Part shown: in pieces, positions 1-9,595 of the stretch
How the letters are laid out: each line of letters starts with the position of its first letter
How positions within the stretch are numbered: position 1 is the stretch's first letter
NCBI GenBank assembly: GCA_021734255.1
Contig: JAIPJM010000021.1
Location: forward strand, 1 to 43,707
Direction of reading: 5' to 3'
DNA: 43,707 bases
Source of the DNA: Fidelibacterota bacterium
GTDB lineage: Bacteria; Fidelibacterota; UBA8477; JABMPR01
The notes under the pieces: model-generated
Seen by the model: the letters and a program-made list of their open reading frames with translations, nothing else
The model's database searches: none
Told to the model about the DNA's origin: nothing
Made by a program: the position numbers and the translations under genes

Positions 1-96
1 TACAGATCGAATAAGCTCCAAATGGCATGCTGAGAACCAAATATCCGTCCAGGAACAACTTTTGGTGAAATCTGTGTTTATCCGTGGCTGGAAATG

Positions 97-136
97 AAAA
101 AAGGCCGCCTCAGGTTCTGAGACAGCCTCTTTTTTG
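97..136 (+). terminator. Probable intrinsic terminator of a gene left of the window
   Basis: An A-run and GGC (97-105) pair with GCC and a T-run (125-135). After a 3x3 internal loop, CTCAG-type arms (109-113 and 117-121) close a three-base loop. The T-tract follows directly. No complete gene lies upstream inside the window, so it probably ends a gene beyond the left edge. An attenuator for the following DAHP synthase gene is a less likely alternative, because no leader peptide is evident. Confidence 0.55.
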
Positions 137-212
137 TTACGTAAATAATTGTGACACTTTTTGAACTTTTTAATTCATTCTCTGAACATCCAATTAAATT
201 CAATTGAGAAAA

Positions 213-1277
213 ATGAAAGTGGATACAGACCAGATGAATCGAATACAAGACCTAAGAGTAAGTGATCTTCAAGCGTTGCCAGCTCCTGTGAAGATGAAAG
301 AGATGATACCAGCAGGGGAGCAGGCTCGCGAGACGGTCATAAGTGGAAGGCGAACCATACAATCCATCCTGGATGGAAAGGATAAACGCTTCCTTGTTCT
401 TATTGGTCCCTGTTCTATTCATGACCCGAAGGCAGCCATCGAATATGCTGAGCGGCTAAATGCGCTAAGGAAAAAATTCGAAGATAAAGTGTACATCGTG
501 ATGCGAGTGTACTTCGAGAAGCCCCGCACAACTGTCGGTTGGAAAGGGCTAATCTATGATCCCAATCTGGACGGCAGCTATCAAATTGGTAAAGGCTTGA
601 AACTTGGGCGGCAATTGCTAGTACAGATAAACGATATGGGATTGCCCGCCGGTACAGAGTTCCTGGATCCCATTACTCCCCAATATATTGATGATCTGGT
701 ATGCTGGTCCGCAATTGGAGCCCGAACCACAGAAAGCCAAACACATCGACAGATGGCGTCAGGACTTTCCACTCCTGTAGGGTTTAAAAACAGCACAACC
801 GGGAGTCTTCAGGTGGCAATTGATGCCATGGTAAGTGCACGCCATCCACATCACTTCATTGGCGTCAGTCAGGGCGGAGAGACGGCCGTGGTGTCCACGA
901 CTGGCAACGAATATGGACACATGGTCCTCCGTGGTGGTGAGGCCAGACCCAACTATGAACCAGACAGTATTCAAGAAACCATTGAGCGTATGAAAGCGAA
1001 TAACCTTCCGGCAAATATTATGGTTGACTGCTCCCATGCAAACTCTGGGAAAAAATTCGCAAGACAGGAAATTGTCTGGAAAAATATAATTGCCCAACGT
1101 GCAGCCGGGAATAAAGCCTTGGTCGGTATGATGCTGGAGAGCAACATTCATGAAGGTAGTCAGAAGATCCCTCAGGACTTGACCACACTACAGTATGGTG
1201 TTTCCATTACGGATGCCTGTGTTAGCTTCGAAACGACTGAACGACTCCTGCAGCACGCATGGAAGGAATTGAGTTAA
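213..1277 (+). CDS. aroG: 3-deoxy-7-phosphoheptulonate (DAHP) synthase, class I, AroG/F/H type
   Basis: Condenses phosphoenolpyruvate with erythrose 4-phosphate to DAHP, the first committed step of the shikimate pathway to aromatic amino acids, in the cytoplasm. Family signatures are plain: IGPCSIHD near residue 70, MRVYFEKPRTTVGWKG near 100, GTEFLDPITPQY near 150, ARTTESQ.HR near 175, GFKNSTTGS near 195 and MVDCSHANSGKK near 275. The length of about 354 residues equals that of E. coli AroG. The ATG at 213 with a weak GAG four bases upstream was chosen. The reading frame is open from a TTG at 204, and the ATG at 234 (MNRIQDLRV) aligns best with the E. coli N-terminus, so the start is uncertain. 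The N-terminal DLRV segment corresponds to the region that takes part in amino-acid feedback inhibition in this subfamily, but the effector cannot be told from sequence. It stands alone, without other shikimate genes. Confidence 0.95.
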   Translation: MKVDTDQMNRIQDLRVSDLQALPAPVKMKEMIPAGEQARETVISGRRTIQSILDGKDKRFLVLIGPCSIHDPKAAIEYAERLNALRKKFEDKVYIVMRVYFEKPRTTVGWKGLIYDPNLDGSYQIGKGLKLGRQLLVQINDMGLPAGTEFLDPITPQYIDDLVCWSAIGARTTESQTHRQMASGLSTPVGFKNSTTGSLQVAIDAMVSARHPHHFIGVSQGGETAVVSTTGNEYGHMVLRGGEARPNYEPDSIQETIERMKANNLPANIMVDCSHANSGKKFARQEIVWKNIIAQRAAGNKALVGMMLESNIHEGSQKIPQDLTTLQYGVSITDACVSFETTERLLQHAWKELS

Positions 1278-1597
1278 GCTCGATCAGATCCTTATTTAGC
1301 GTGGGGTAGAGACCTAATAATCACTTTTCCTCCCCTGTCTACACCCACTCTCTCGTTTTTCTGAGTCATATCAAATCCATATAGATAATATCAAAATGAT
1401 GCGGAATAAGCATTTTACTGATTATAAATATTTTATCTAAAAATATGTAATTAATGTGCTTATGATTTTTGGCACAGGCATTGAATCATTTGCATAAATG
1501 TATTATGAATTGACACCTGATTATTGGAAAATTACCCGAATGCTTCCTGAATGTGGTAGGTAGTCAATTGTGCATCTTGAGAATGAATGAGGTAGCT
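1278..1597. other. 320-base intergenic region with a candidate promoter
   Basis: This AT-rich stretch contains no gene. The first 100 bases hold an imperfect inverted repeat (GGGGTAGAG and a CTACACCC-type copy) without a convincing T-run, so I do not call a terminator for aroG. The middle is very A+T-rich. At 1469-1485 lies TTGGCAC followed by AGGCATTGAA, which resembles a sigma-54 -24/-12 element with one deviation (TTGA for TTGC). The same TTGGCA could be a sigma-70 -35 with CATAAA at 1493-1498. Either would leave a leader of about 90-110 bases before the ATG at 1598. Confidence 0.4.
1469..1498 (+). promoter_or_regulatory. Candidate promoter for the DUF5916 gene
   Basis: TTGGCA at 1469-1474 and TGCATAAAT at 1492-1500 form a -35/extended -10 pair with 18-base spacing. 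Overlapping it, TGGCAC-N5-TTGA matches a sigma-54 promoter except for the last core base. This is pattern matching only and does not decide between the two sigma factors. Confidence 0.3.
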
Positions 1598-4294
1598 ATG
1601 AAAAAAATATTTATCCTGATCTTCTGTACGACCATGGTATTTGCATACAATGATCCCTTTGATCCCAATGAGTATAAACAACGGGATATCCATGCCGTTC
1701 GGATCCAAACACCGCTTAAAGTTGATGGCCGATTGGAAGAGGAACTGTATCGGGGTCCGAGTGCCACCGATTTTATTCAATATGAGCCGTTTAATGGGGC
1801 TAGGGCGTCCCAGAAGACTGAGCTGTGGATCGGGTATGATGATAATGCGATCTATGTGGGTGCCCGTATGTGGGATACGCAACCTGATTCCATCGTGGGT
1901 CGTGTGGGGAGAAGAGATGCCTTTCTCAATGCCGACATTTTTGAAATTATCATCGATAGCTATCATGACAAACGGACCGGTTTTTCCTTCCAGATCAATC
2001 CAGCTGGCTCTATTCGAGATGAGGTGTACTTTAACGACTCCTGGACAGACGATTCCTGGGATGGCATATGGGAGGGTAAAACCGCCATTGACGATCAGGG
2101 GTGGACTGCTGAAATGCGTATTCCCTATTCCCAACTTCGCTTCACCGATAAAGAAGAATATACCTGGGGTATATTACCAACCCGGTACATTCAGCGAGCT
2201 GGCGAGTGGGATTACTTCTGCTACTTCCCGCTAAATGAAAGTGGGCTCATGAGCCGTACGGCTGATTTGACCAACATACGTAATATTCATCCTCCCCAGA
2301 GGCGAGAGATCCTCCCCTATGTAACAACAGGGTTTGCCGAACTGCCATCGCAACAGGCCAATGTCTTTGTTGAGGGCCAAAAAAGTAATTTTGATCTGGG
2401 AGCAGATGTAAAATTCGGCATTGGTGCAAACCTGACTGTTGATGCTACGATCAATCCGGATTTTGGCCAGGTGGAGGTCGATCCTGCATCTATTAATTTA
2501 TCTGATCGTGAGACCTATTATTCTGAAAAACGTCCCTTCTTCCTAGAAGGATCAAGTATCTTCAACTTTGGGAATAGTGGACCCACCAACAACATGAATA
2601 TCAATTTTTCCACCCCAAGATTTTTTTACAGCAGAAGGATCGGGAGGTCTCCCCAGGGGTGGGTGAGTACACACCCGGATTCTATCGATCGACCGGAAGC
2701 CACCAGAATACTGGGCGCCGCAAAAATAAGTGGGAAAGCAGGAGATGATTGGTCGATTGGAGGGCTGACAGCTATTACCAATCGTGAATATGCACACTAT
2801 TATGCAGACGGGGAACTTATCACTGAACAGGTTGAACCGTATACATCATATAATCTCATCCGATCACAAAAAGAAATTAAGAATGGGAGGTACGGCTTGG
2901 GCTTTATGGGTACGTACACCAAGCGATTCATGGATGGTATTGACCTATTTGGAGCGCTCGATGACCAACATAACTCCACATCTATACTCAACGAAAATGG
3001 ACTGGGTTTTGGTGTGGATGGCTGGGCATTTCTGGGTAAGGATCGCGATTACGCCTTCGGCGGATGGGTAGGATTTACCAATGTAAATGGCTCAGTTGAC
3101 CGGATCTTCTCCCTGCAGCAAAACCCCAGTCACTATTTTCAAAGACCAGATGCCGATCATGTTGAGCTTGATTCAACGGCTACATCACTCTCAGGCCATG
3201 CCGGTCGGGTCAGCTTGAACAAAGAAAATGGCAATGTTTCCTTTAACGCTGCTCTGGGTTGGATATCCCCAGGATTTGAGTCTAATGATCTTGGTATTAC
3301 CTGGACCACAGATGTGATAAATAAGCATATCGGTGTTGGATATCGGTGGACTGAGCGAGGTAAATATATTCATTCTGCCAGATCCGATGTGATCTACGCT
3401 ACCAATCATGATTTTGATAGGGTGAAAACTGCAGATGTCGTTTTTGGTATGGCTAACATCAGATTTGTCAATTTTTGGTCCATCAACTTTGATGGCGGCT
3501 ATGCCGGTGAAGTATTGAGCAATACGGCGCTGCGTGGCGGACCGCGGGTCATAGAGTCGGCTGGTACCTTTTTTAGTGCTGGTATTAATACAGATCGCCG
3601 CAAGGATCTCTCCCTGTACACCTCTATTTCACTGGGGAGCGAGACTGATGGCGGGCATGATTATGGTCTATCTGCCGAGCTGAACGCAAAAATTGGTAGT
3701 CGCCTAAATCTGACCTTTGGACCTAACATGTACAAAAGCACGGATATGACCCAATATGTGCGACGTGTAAAAGATGCAGCCAATACGACCATGTATGGAA
3801 ACCGATATGTCTTTGCCCAAATTGATTACACTGAAGTGGGCGCAGAGATCCGCGTGGATTATCCGATCACACCCAGGTTTACTCTCCAGGGATATTTCCA
3901 GCCATTCATGGGTATAGGGGAGTATCAGGGCTTCAAAGAATACGCTGCGCCAGAATCAGATGAATTTCTGGTCTATGGGGAGAATGGCTCTACGATTGAG
4001 GAGTTGACCGACACGAATGGTCAAACATACTATGTGGTTGATCCCACTGGCGGGTCAGACGAAGATTCTTTCAACATATATGATCCCAATTTCAATCAGA
4101 AATCTCTGGTAGGCACCCTGGTGCTGCGCTGGGAGTTTTCACCGGGATCGGCCTTATATTTTGTATGGACGCATAACGGATATAATGGTGATAATCCGGG
4201 TAGCTTCAAGTTGAAAAGAGATTTTAATGACCTGCTGGCTTCCGATGCTGATGATGTCTTTGCGCTGAAACTCTCATACTGGTTTGGCGGTTAA
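1598..4294 (+). CDS. Outer-membrane beta-barrel protein, CBM9-like plus DUF5916
   Basis: 898-residue secreted protein. The signal peptide is MKKIFILIFCTTMVFA. Residues about 30-210 resemble the family 9-like carbohydrate-binding domain (PLKVDGRLEEELY, YDDNAIYVGARMWD, FEIIIDSYHDKRTGF.FQINPAG, WTAEMRIPYSQLRF). The remainder is the DUF5916 barrel, with its hallmark NPDFGQVEVDP and SEKRPFFLEGSSIF near residue 300, followed by long aromatic-alternating strands to a C-terminal SYWFGG. The ATG at 1598 is chosen because GAGGT precedes it by five bases and a signal peptide begins there; the frame is open further upstream from a GTG at 1553. The family is common in Bacteroidetes/FCB bacteria. A role in binding or importing glycans or other polymers is often assumed but unproven. 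No SusC/SusD-type partner is adjacent. Confidence 0.88.
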   Translation: MKKIFILIFCTTMVFAYNDPFDPNEYKQRDIHAVRIQTPLKVDGRLEEELYRGPSATDFIQYEPFNGARASQKTELWIGYDDNAIYVGARMWDTQPDSIVGRVGRRDAFLNADIFEIIIDSYHDKRTGFSFQINPAGSIRDEVYFNDSWTDDSWDGIWEGKTAIDDQGWTAEMRIPYSQLRFTDKEEYTWGILPTRYIQRAGEWDYFCYFPLNESGLMSRTADLTNIRNIHPPQRREILPYVTTGFAELPSQQANVFVEGQKSNFDLGADVKFGIGANLTVDATINPDFGQVEVDPASINLSDRETYYSEKRPFFLEGSSIFNFGNSGPTNNMNINFSTPRFFYSRRIGRSPQGWVSTHPDSIDRPEATRILGAAKISGKAGDDWSIGGLTAITNREYAHYYADGELITEQVEPYTSYNLIRSQKEIKNGRYGLGFMGTYTKRFMDGIDLFGALDDQHNSTSILNENGLGFGVDGWAFLGKDRDYAFGGWVGFTNVNGSVDRIFSLQQNPSHYFQRPDADHVELDSTATSLSGHAGRVSLNKENGNVSFNAALGWISPGFESNDLGITWTTDVINKHIGVGYRWTERGKYIHSARSDVIYATNHDFDRVKTADVVFGMANIRFVNFWSINFDGGYAGEVLSNTALRGGPRVIESAGTFFSAGINTDRRKDLSLYTSISLGSETDGGHDYGLSAELNAKIGSRLNLTFGPNMYKSTDMTQYVRRVKDAANTTMYGNRYVFAQIDYTEVGAEIRVDYPITPRFTLQGYFQPFMGIGEYQGFKEYAAPESDEFLVYGENGSTIEELTDTNGQTYYVVDPTGGSDEDSFNIYDPNFNQKSLVGTLVLRWEFSPGSALYFVWTHNGYNGDNPGSFKLKRDFNDLLASDADDVFALKLSYWFGG

Positions 4295-4395
4295 AAGGGC
4301 TTGGGCTTTATCCACAAATCGTAAGTCACATCAGTTTTCTTTTTTTTCCTCACGATTCGAGGTGCATATTATCAATGTTATTTTAACGAGGATAT

Positions 4396-4650
4396 ATGCC
4401 ACCCATTGCAGGAAGATTGAAGGAATTCAGAGTAGCTGTCGGTTTGACCCAGCGTGAACTTGCTGCGATCTGCGATGTTGGCAAACGGACCATCATATAC
4501 TGGGAAATGGGTCAACGCGAGATCAACTGTAATAAACTCACTCCTCTGGCTACTGAATATGATCTGAATTTCAATTGGTTAATTCTTGGTTTGGGCACCA
4601 TGTTTCTAGAGAATAATTATCCGGATGATCTCCTTACAAACCTGCCCTGA
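4396..4650 (+). CDS. Small XRE-family helix-turn-helix protein
   Basis: 84 residues. A complete Cro/C1-type HTH occupies residues about 7-62: LKEFRVAVGLTQRELA, then DVGKRTIIYWEMGQRE, then LTPLATEYDLNFNWLILG. The ending NWLILGLG is typical of XRE regulators that resemble phage repressors and have lost the sensor domain. An upstream GAGG lies five bases before the ATG. It stands alone between the DUF5916 gene and aspS, with no partner toxin or operon. It probably binds DNA as a dimer; the target is unknown. The adjacent intergenic spaces (4295-4395 and 4651-4765) are the natural places for an autoregulatory operator, but no clear palindrome was seen. Confidence 0.85.
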   Translation: MPPIAGRLKEFRVAVGLTQRELAAICDVGKRTIIYWEMGQREINCNKLTPLATEYDLNFNWLILGLGTMFLENNYPDDLLTNLP

Positions 4651-4765
4651 TCAACCATCTAAAAATACATTACTTTTTGGCTTAAGCGACGGTGCGAAAT
4701 AATGACTGCTGTTGATGTGAGTACTTTGTGACTTACATTGACCTGATGAAAAATTTGGAGAGATA

Positions 4766-6535
4766 ATGCAACTAAAACGAACGGTAAACTGCGGTGAATT
4801 AACCGGAAATAATGTCGGCGAGGAAGTCATTCTAAATGGCTGGATAGCCAAGAATCGTGATCATGGCGGCGTCATTTTTCTGGATCTCCGTGACAGGTAC
4901 GGAAAAACCCAGGTTACCTTCAATCCAGATGTGGATGGGGAGATGGCATCTCGAGCAAAACGCCTGGGTATGGAGGATGTTATTGCCGTGAAGGGTGTCG
5001 TTCAGACCAGACCCGATGGAAATATTAATACTGGAATGCCTACCGGGGAGATAGAAGTTCTAGTCTCAGAACTCGAAATCTTAAATGAAGCAGAACCCTT
5101 GCCTTTTCTAATTTCTGACCGGGAAACAGGAAGTGAAGAACTTCGTCTGGAATACCGCTATCTGGAACTTCGTACCAAAGAGCTTCAAAATTTCATGCAG
5201 GTCAGAGCCAGAACCTATCAGGCGGTACGGACCCTTCTATCAGATGAGGGATTTATGGAATTTGAAACGCCAGTTCTGATGAAATCCACTCCAGAAGGTG
5301 CCCGTGATTACCTGGTACCAAGCCGGATCCATGTCGGTAAGTTTTATGCATTACCCCAATCTCCTCAGACCTATAAACAGCTCCTAATGATATCTGGGTA
5401 CGATAAGTACTTCCAGATCGTCAAGTGCTTCAGGGATGAAGATCTGCGAGCTGACCGACAGCCGGAATTCACACAGATCGATATTGAAATGTCATTCGTT
5501 GATCAGGATGATGTGCTTGCTTTGGCGACCAGGTTAGCACGCGGTGTGTTTTCAGAGGTTCTTGGCGTTAAGCTCCCAGCAGTTTTTCCGATCCTGGACT
5601 ACAAGGAAGCCATGGAGACTTACGGGAGCGATAAGCCAGATACCCGCTTCGAGATGCCGCTCGTGGAATTTGCTGCCTATGCTGAAAAGGCTGATTTTGG
5701 TGTGTTCAAAGATGTTCTGGCTTCAGGTGGCCGGGTAAAGGGGCTCATCCTCAAGAACGCCGCTGACAAGATCTCACGCAAGGTATCTGATGGACTCACC
5801 GAGTGGTTGAAAACGTATTACGGTATCAAAGGCCTGGCCTTCTTCAAAGTGGATGGTAATGGGCTTATGGGTGGGATCAGCAAGTTTTTTGAGGAGGAGC
5901 TTCAGCAGGAGATTATCAACGATTTTACGCTGGAGACAAACGACATTATGTTCTTTGTCTCTGATTCAGAAGCAAAGACCCTCCAGGCACTTGGGGCGCT
6001 GAGGTTAGAGTTAGCGAAACGTGAATCTCTGATTCCCGAAAATGAATTCCGACCCCTCTTTGTCGTGAATTTTCCGCTTCTGGATTGGGATGAAGACAGT
6101 GGGCGATACATTGCCATGCATCACCCCTTTACCTCCCCCAGACCAGAGGATGTGGAATTAATGACATCTGATCCGGCCAAAGTCAGAGCGCGAGCATATG
6201 ACCTGGTCATCAATGGATATGAAGTGGCGGGTGGTTCCATTAGAATTCATACCAGAGAAATGCAGAACCGAATGTTCGAGTTGATCGGTATGGATGAGGC
6301 GGAAGCCGAGGCACGCTTTGGTTTCCTATTGAAAGCATTCCGGTATGGTGCACCACCCCATGGTGGTATCGCATTCGGCTATGATCGCCTCATCATGCTG
6401 CTGGCGGGGACGGATAATATTCGGGACGTGATTGCATTTCCGAAAACGACATCGGCTGCATCGCTTATGGATGATGCACCATCAACGGTCTCTGAAGACC
6501 AGCTGAAAGAACTGCACATCAAGCTCATTAAGTAG
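4766..6535 (+). CDS. aspS: Aspartate--tRNA ligase, probably the non-discriminating (Asp/Asn) type
   Basis: Charges tRNA with aspartate in the cytoplasm. 589 residues, the standard bacterial length. An OB-fold anticodon-binding domain covers residues about 1-105. The class II catalytic core holds motif 2 (FRDEDLRADRQPEFTQID near 220), the GAD insertion (about 290-420) and motif 3 (GIAFGYDRLIMLLAG near 535). GGAG precedes the ATG. His33 (NRDHGG) and Gly85 (TRPDGN) fall at the two anticodon-domain positions where bacterial non-discriminating enzymes such as that of Pseudomonas aeruginosa carry His and Gly. That predicts charging of both tRNA-Asp and tRNA-Asn, with Asn-tRNA made by GatCAB. No gat genes are in the window. 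Confidence 0.96.
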   Translation: MQLKRTVNCGELTGNNVGEEVILNGWIAKNRDHGGVIFLDLRDRYGKTQVTFNPDVDGEMASRAKRLGMEDVIAVKGVVQTRPDGNINTGMPTGEIEVLVSELEILNEAEPLPFLISDRETGSEELRLEYRYLELRTKELQNFMQVRARTYQAVRTLLSDEGFMEFETPVLMKSTPEGARDYLVPSRIHVGKFYALPQSPQTYKQLLMISGYDKYFQIVKCFRDEDLRADRQPEFTQIDIEMSFVDQDDVLALATRLARGVFSEVLGVKLPAVFPILDYKEAMETYGSDKPDTRFEMPLVEFAAYAEKADFGVFKDVLASGGRVKGLILKNAADKISRKVSDGLTEWLKTYYGIKGLAFFKVDGNGLMGGISKFFEEELQQEIINDFTLETNDIMFFVSDSEAKTLQALGALRLELAKRESLIPENEFRPLFVVNFPLLDWDEDSGRYIAMHHPFTSPRPEDVELMTSDPAKVRARAYDLVINGYEVAGGSIRIHTREMQNRMFELIGMDEAEAEARFGFLLKAFRYGAPPHGGIAFGYDRLIMLLAGTDNIRDVIAFPKTTSAASLMDDAPSTVSEDQLKELHIKLIK

Positions 6536-6567
6536 CTTTCGTACAAGCAACAGTAGAGAGGATGCTC

Positions 6568-9504
6568 ATGGGACGACATTCTGGCTCAATCATTTTTGCT
6601 ATGCTACTTATCATAGCTAGTCATACCACCGCTAATGGTCAATATTTCCAGCAATATGTTCAATACGACATGGATGTTGTTCTGGATTCAAAAGCAAAAA
6701 CGCTCACCTCTCATTCTGATCTCCTCTATGTGAATCACTCCCCAGATACCTTGGACCAGATCCTCATGCAGTTATACCACAATGCATTCAATGAGGGAAC
6801 CATTGCAGAAAAGGTCTGGGCAGATCTGGGTGATTCTTTTGGGAAGGAAAAAGGATGGACCGGTATAAAGATCCAGTCAGCGATGATAGATTCTACAGAG
6901 CTAACATTTCTGATCCGTGATGATACGATTCTTGAACTCGCACTTCCGAATGAGTTGAGTCCGGGGGATACACTGGCGTTCACGCTGGATTGGGTGTCTG
7001 TCATTCACCCTCAGATCGATCGGTCGGGATACAGGGGAAACCATTATATGTTTGCCCAGTGGTATCCAAAATTCATCGTGTATGATGAAAATGGCTGGCA
7101 CGATGATCCCTTTGGTGATTACGGGGAATTTTACGGAGAATTTGGCAATTTTAACGTATCCATTGATGTGCCTGCTGAACAGATAGTCGCTGCAACGGGA
7201 ATAGTTGTCAAAGGCGATCCTGGCTGGCGACAGGTCACTGTAGATACGTCAGTCACTTGGAAGGAATGGTCAGAGGATTTTGCGAAGGAGCGAGAGACCA
7301 CGCTCACTGAACTGGATTCAACGGCTAGACGACAGGTCAGGTTTGCGGCTGAGAATGTTCACGACTTCGCCTGGCAGTGCTCTAGGGATTTTGTGTATGA
7401 GCATGGAAGCTGGGACGGAATTGATGTACATGTGCTCTACAACCTGAAGTCAGGGGAAGCCTGGACTCAAGATGTGGTCCGGTTTGGTGTCCAGTCGCTG
7501 AAGTGGCTATCCGAAAATTTTGGTCCCTATCCCTGGCCTCAAATGACGATTATTGAAGCACTTTTCGGCGGCGGTATGGAATATCCCATGATGGTCATGG
7601 ATGGCTCTGAGAGTGAGGGCCTCACTGTTCACGAGATCGGTCATAACTGGTTTTATGGACTCTTCGCAAATGATGAACTGGATGATGCCTGGCTGGATGA
7701 AGGTTTTACTTCATTCCAGACACTCTGGTATATCGAGCACCACTATCCGGAGAATGATTATTATCTGACGCGGAAGTATCTCACACCATTTGAATTTGAG
7801 AACCTTCCTCTGATCTCAGCCAAGGAGAGGGATCTGAAGCCGGTGATCGAGTACATGCTGTCTGTAAAGAATGAACCCATGGCTCAACATAGCTATGACT
7901 TTATAGATTATAGTTCATACAGTAGAAATGTCTATGACAAGGCGAGCATGATGTTCTACTCACTGAAGGCGTATTTGGGAGAGGTGCGATTCCTGGCAGG
8001 CATGCAGGAATATTATGATCGCTGGGCACTTAAACACGTGAATGAAGACCGCTTTATTACGGCCATGGAAGCTGGGAGTGGGGAGGACCTGGACTGGTTC
8101 TTTGACCAGTGGCTACACACGACCAAGTACGTGGACTATGCCGTGATCGACTTTGATGTCCAGGAATTGGGAGCCGAGAATTTTGAAACCACGGTACACC
8201 TCGAAAACAAGGGCGGTCTATTTGTACCCATATCAGCGACCATCTATGGCAAGGATGATAATCAAGCATCAGCCGTTTTAGAAGAATTCAAATTTCGGGA
8301 TTCAGGTGAGATCCAAATACCATCTGATTTTGAGCCTGTCAGAGTTGAACTGGATGCCAATGACGTGTTTCTGGATGTTGATCGGCGAAATAATCGCTCA
8401 TGGAAAGAGCTGGAGTGGCGATATCAATTCAAGGGCTGGGAATCCTATCCCGCCGACCGGAATCTGTATCTCTGGAAACCGCAGTTCGGATACAATGATG
8501 ACGCTGGTCTGGGACTAGGCTTTCGGATCGACCGGGTTTATAGAACCCCAGGGGATGTTGTCACCCTGGAATTAGATCATAATTTACGCTCTGGCAATCC
8601 TGATGGGAGCTTGTCATTCACGCGAGAAGTTCATGGTTTACCGATGCAAGCCATATGGGAAGGGGAGTTGGGTTCCTGGCGGCAGCTGAATTTTGCTTCC
8701 CTGCAGCATGAAATCTCCTGGGCCAGACGATTCTGGAAAAACCCGGTGCATTACCTGACCGTTGGTATGGATTTTACAGATGCGACCAACATACCTGATC
8801 CGCAACTGGTGAACGATACCTTTACACGGATTTTTTTACACTATGAGATGCAACAGACCCTATTCAAGGGTGGTCTGGGTCTAAGTGCTTTATTCCAGCA
8901 TGCTCCTGAATGGCTAGGTAGTTCTGGCACTACCTTCGATCAAACAGCGCTCATGCTGAGTTGGACAAAGAGAGTGGGAACGGTTCGGGTGGTAAATCGG
9001 ATCAATTACCTGAGCAATAGCACCACGACACCTGGATTGGTTCGTACCCGACTGGGGACAAAGGATCTGCGACACTATTACCTGGATCGATTGAATCAGA
9101 CCATGAATCATTCCAGTTCCCTCGGCGCATTAGGCGGTCACTATCAGCTCGCTGGTGGGGCGAGGATGCGTGCATATACCGATTCTATGAATCAGGTGCT
9201 GGATTATGCCTGGTCCAATAACTTTGATATGATCTATGGGCCTACCCGCTTAGGTCCGGGGAGGCTCAGCATCAACACCTTTGTTGACATGGGACAGACT
9301 TCCACGGATGCCAGGAACTGGTCATGGATAGGGGATATCGGGATCGGATTGAGCTTCACCCCTCGCTGGGAGCGCTCGAATTGGTTGACAACAATTATTC
9401 GCCCCATGACGTTCAAGTTCGAACTTCCCATGGCCCGAATTGAAGGTGGTGAGTGGGAAGTATCCGAAGTCCACAAACTGTGGATGTTCTCCGTCAGTAT
9501 CTAA
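6568..9504 (+). CDS. Secreted M1-family zinc metallopeptidase with beta-barrel-like C-terminus
   Basis: 978 residues. An N-terminal signal peptide (MGRHSGSIIFAMLLIIASHTTANG) directs export. The M1 aminopeptidase-like domain spans residues about 30-560. It has a substrate-binding GGGMEYP, the zinc motif HEIGHNWFYG (H355, E356, H359) and the third ligand E378 in WLDEGF. Residues about 640-978 lack similarity to M1 domains I recognise. They show alternating aromatic/polar strands (for example LGLGFRIDRVYRTPGDVVTLELDH) like an outer-membrane barrel. The ATG at 6568 is preferred, with GAGG seven bases upstream; an ATG at 6562 in the same frame lies too close to it. It probably acts as a surface or periplasmic peptidase. 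Loss of the canonical GAMEN motif (GGMEY here) leaves substrate choice open. Confidence 0.85.
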   Translation: MGRHSGSIIFAMLLIIASHTTANGQYFQQYVQYDMDVVLDSKAKTLTSHSDLLYVNHSPDTLDQILMQLYHNAFNEGTIAEKVWADLGDSFGKEKGWTGIKIQSAMIDSTELTFLIRDDTILELALPNELSPGDTLAFTLDWVSVIHPQIDRSGYRGNHYMFAQWYPKFIVYDENGWHDDPFGDYGEFYGEFGNFNVSIDVPAEQIVAATGIVVKGDPGWRQVTVDTSVTWKEWSEDFAKERETTLTELDSTARRQVRFAAENVHDFAWQCSRDFVYEHGSWDGIDVHVLYNLKSGEAWTQDVVRFGVQSLKWLSENFGPYPWPQMTIIEALFGGGMEYPMMVMDGSESEGLTVHEIGHNWFYGLFANDELDDAWLDEGFTSFQTLWYIEHHYPENDYYLTRKYLTPFEFENLPLISAKERDLKPVIEYMLSVKNEPMAQHSYDFIDYSSYSRNVYDKASMMFYSLKAYLGEVRFLAGMQEYYDRWALKHVNEDRFITAMEAGSGEDLDWFFDQWLHTTKYVDYAVIDFDVQELGAENFETTVHLENKGGLFVPISATIYGKDDNQASAVLEEFKFRDSGEIQIPSDFEPVRVELDANDVFLDVDRRNNRSWKELEWRYQFKGWESYPADRNLYLWKPQFGYNDDAGLGLGFRIDRVYRTPGDVVTLELDHNLRSGNPDGSLSFTREVHGLPMQAIWEGELGSWRQLNFASLQHEISWARRFWKNPVHYLTVGMDFTDATNIPDPQLVNDTFTRIFLHYEMQQTLFKGGLGLSALFQHAPEWLGSSGTTFDQTALMLSWTKRVGTVRVVNRINYLSNSTTTPGLVRTRLGTKDLRHYYLDRLNQTMNHSSSLGALGGHYQLAGGARMRAYTDSMNQVLDYAWSNNFDMIYGPTRLGPGRLSINTFVDMGQTSTDARNWSWIGDIGIGLSFTPRWERSNWLTTIIRPMTFKFELPMARIEGGEWEVSEVHKLWMFSVSI

Positions 9505-9595
9505 GATCGATCCAGCGATGGTCCCCGTAATCAATTAATCAGTATGTATATATTTGACGTTGTTGATTATATTATTTACGACCGCTAGTGTGTGT

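Noticed and set aside
1..203. tRNA or 5' end of a gene at the left edge
   Set aside because: No cloverleaf and no open frame of useful length; only a terminator-like hairpin is supported.
1532..2234. Overlapping long frames on both strands within the DUF5916 gene
   Set aside because: Both contain no domain and depend on the same stretch that encodes the well-supported CBM9-like domain.
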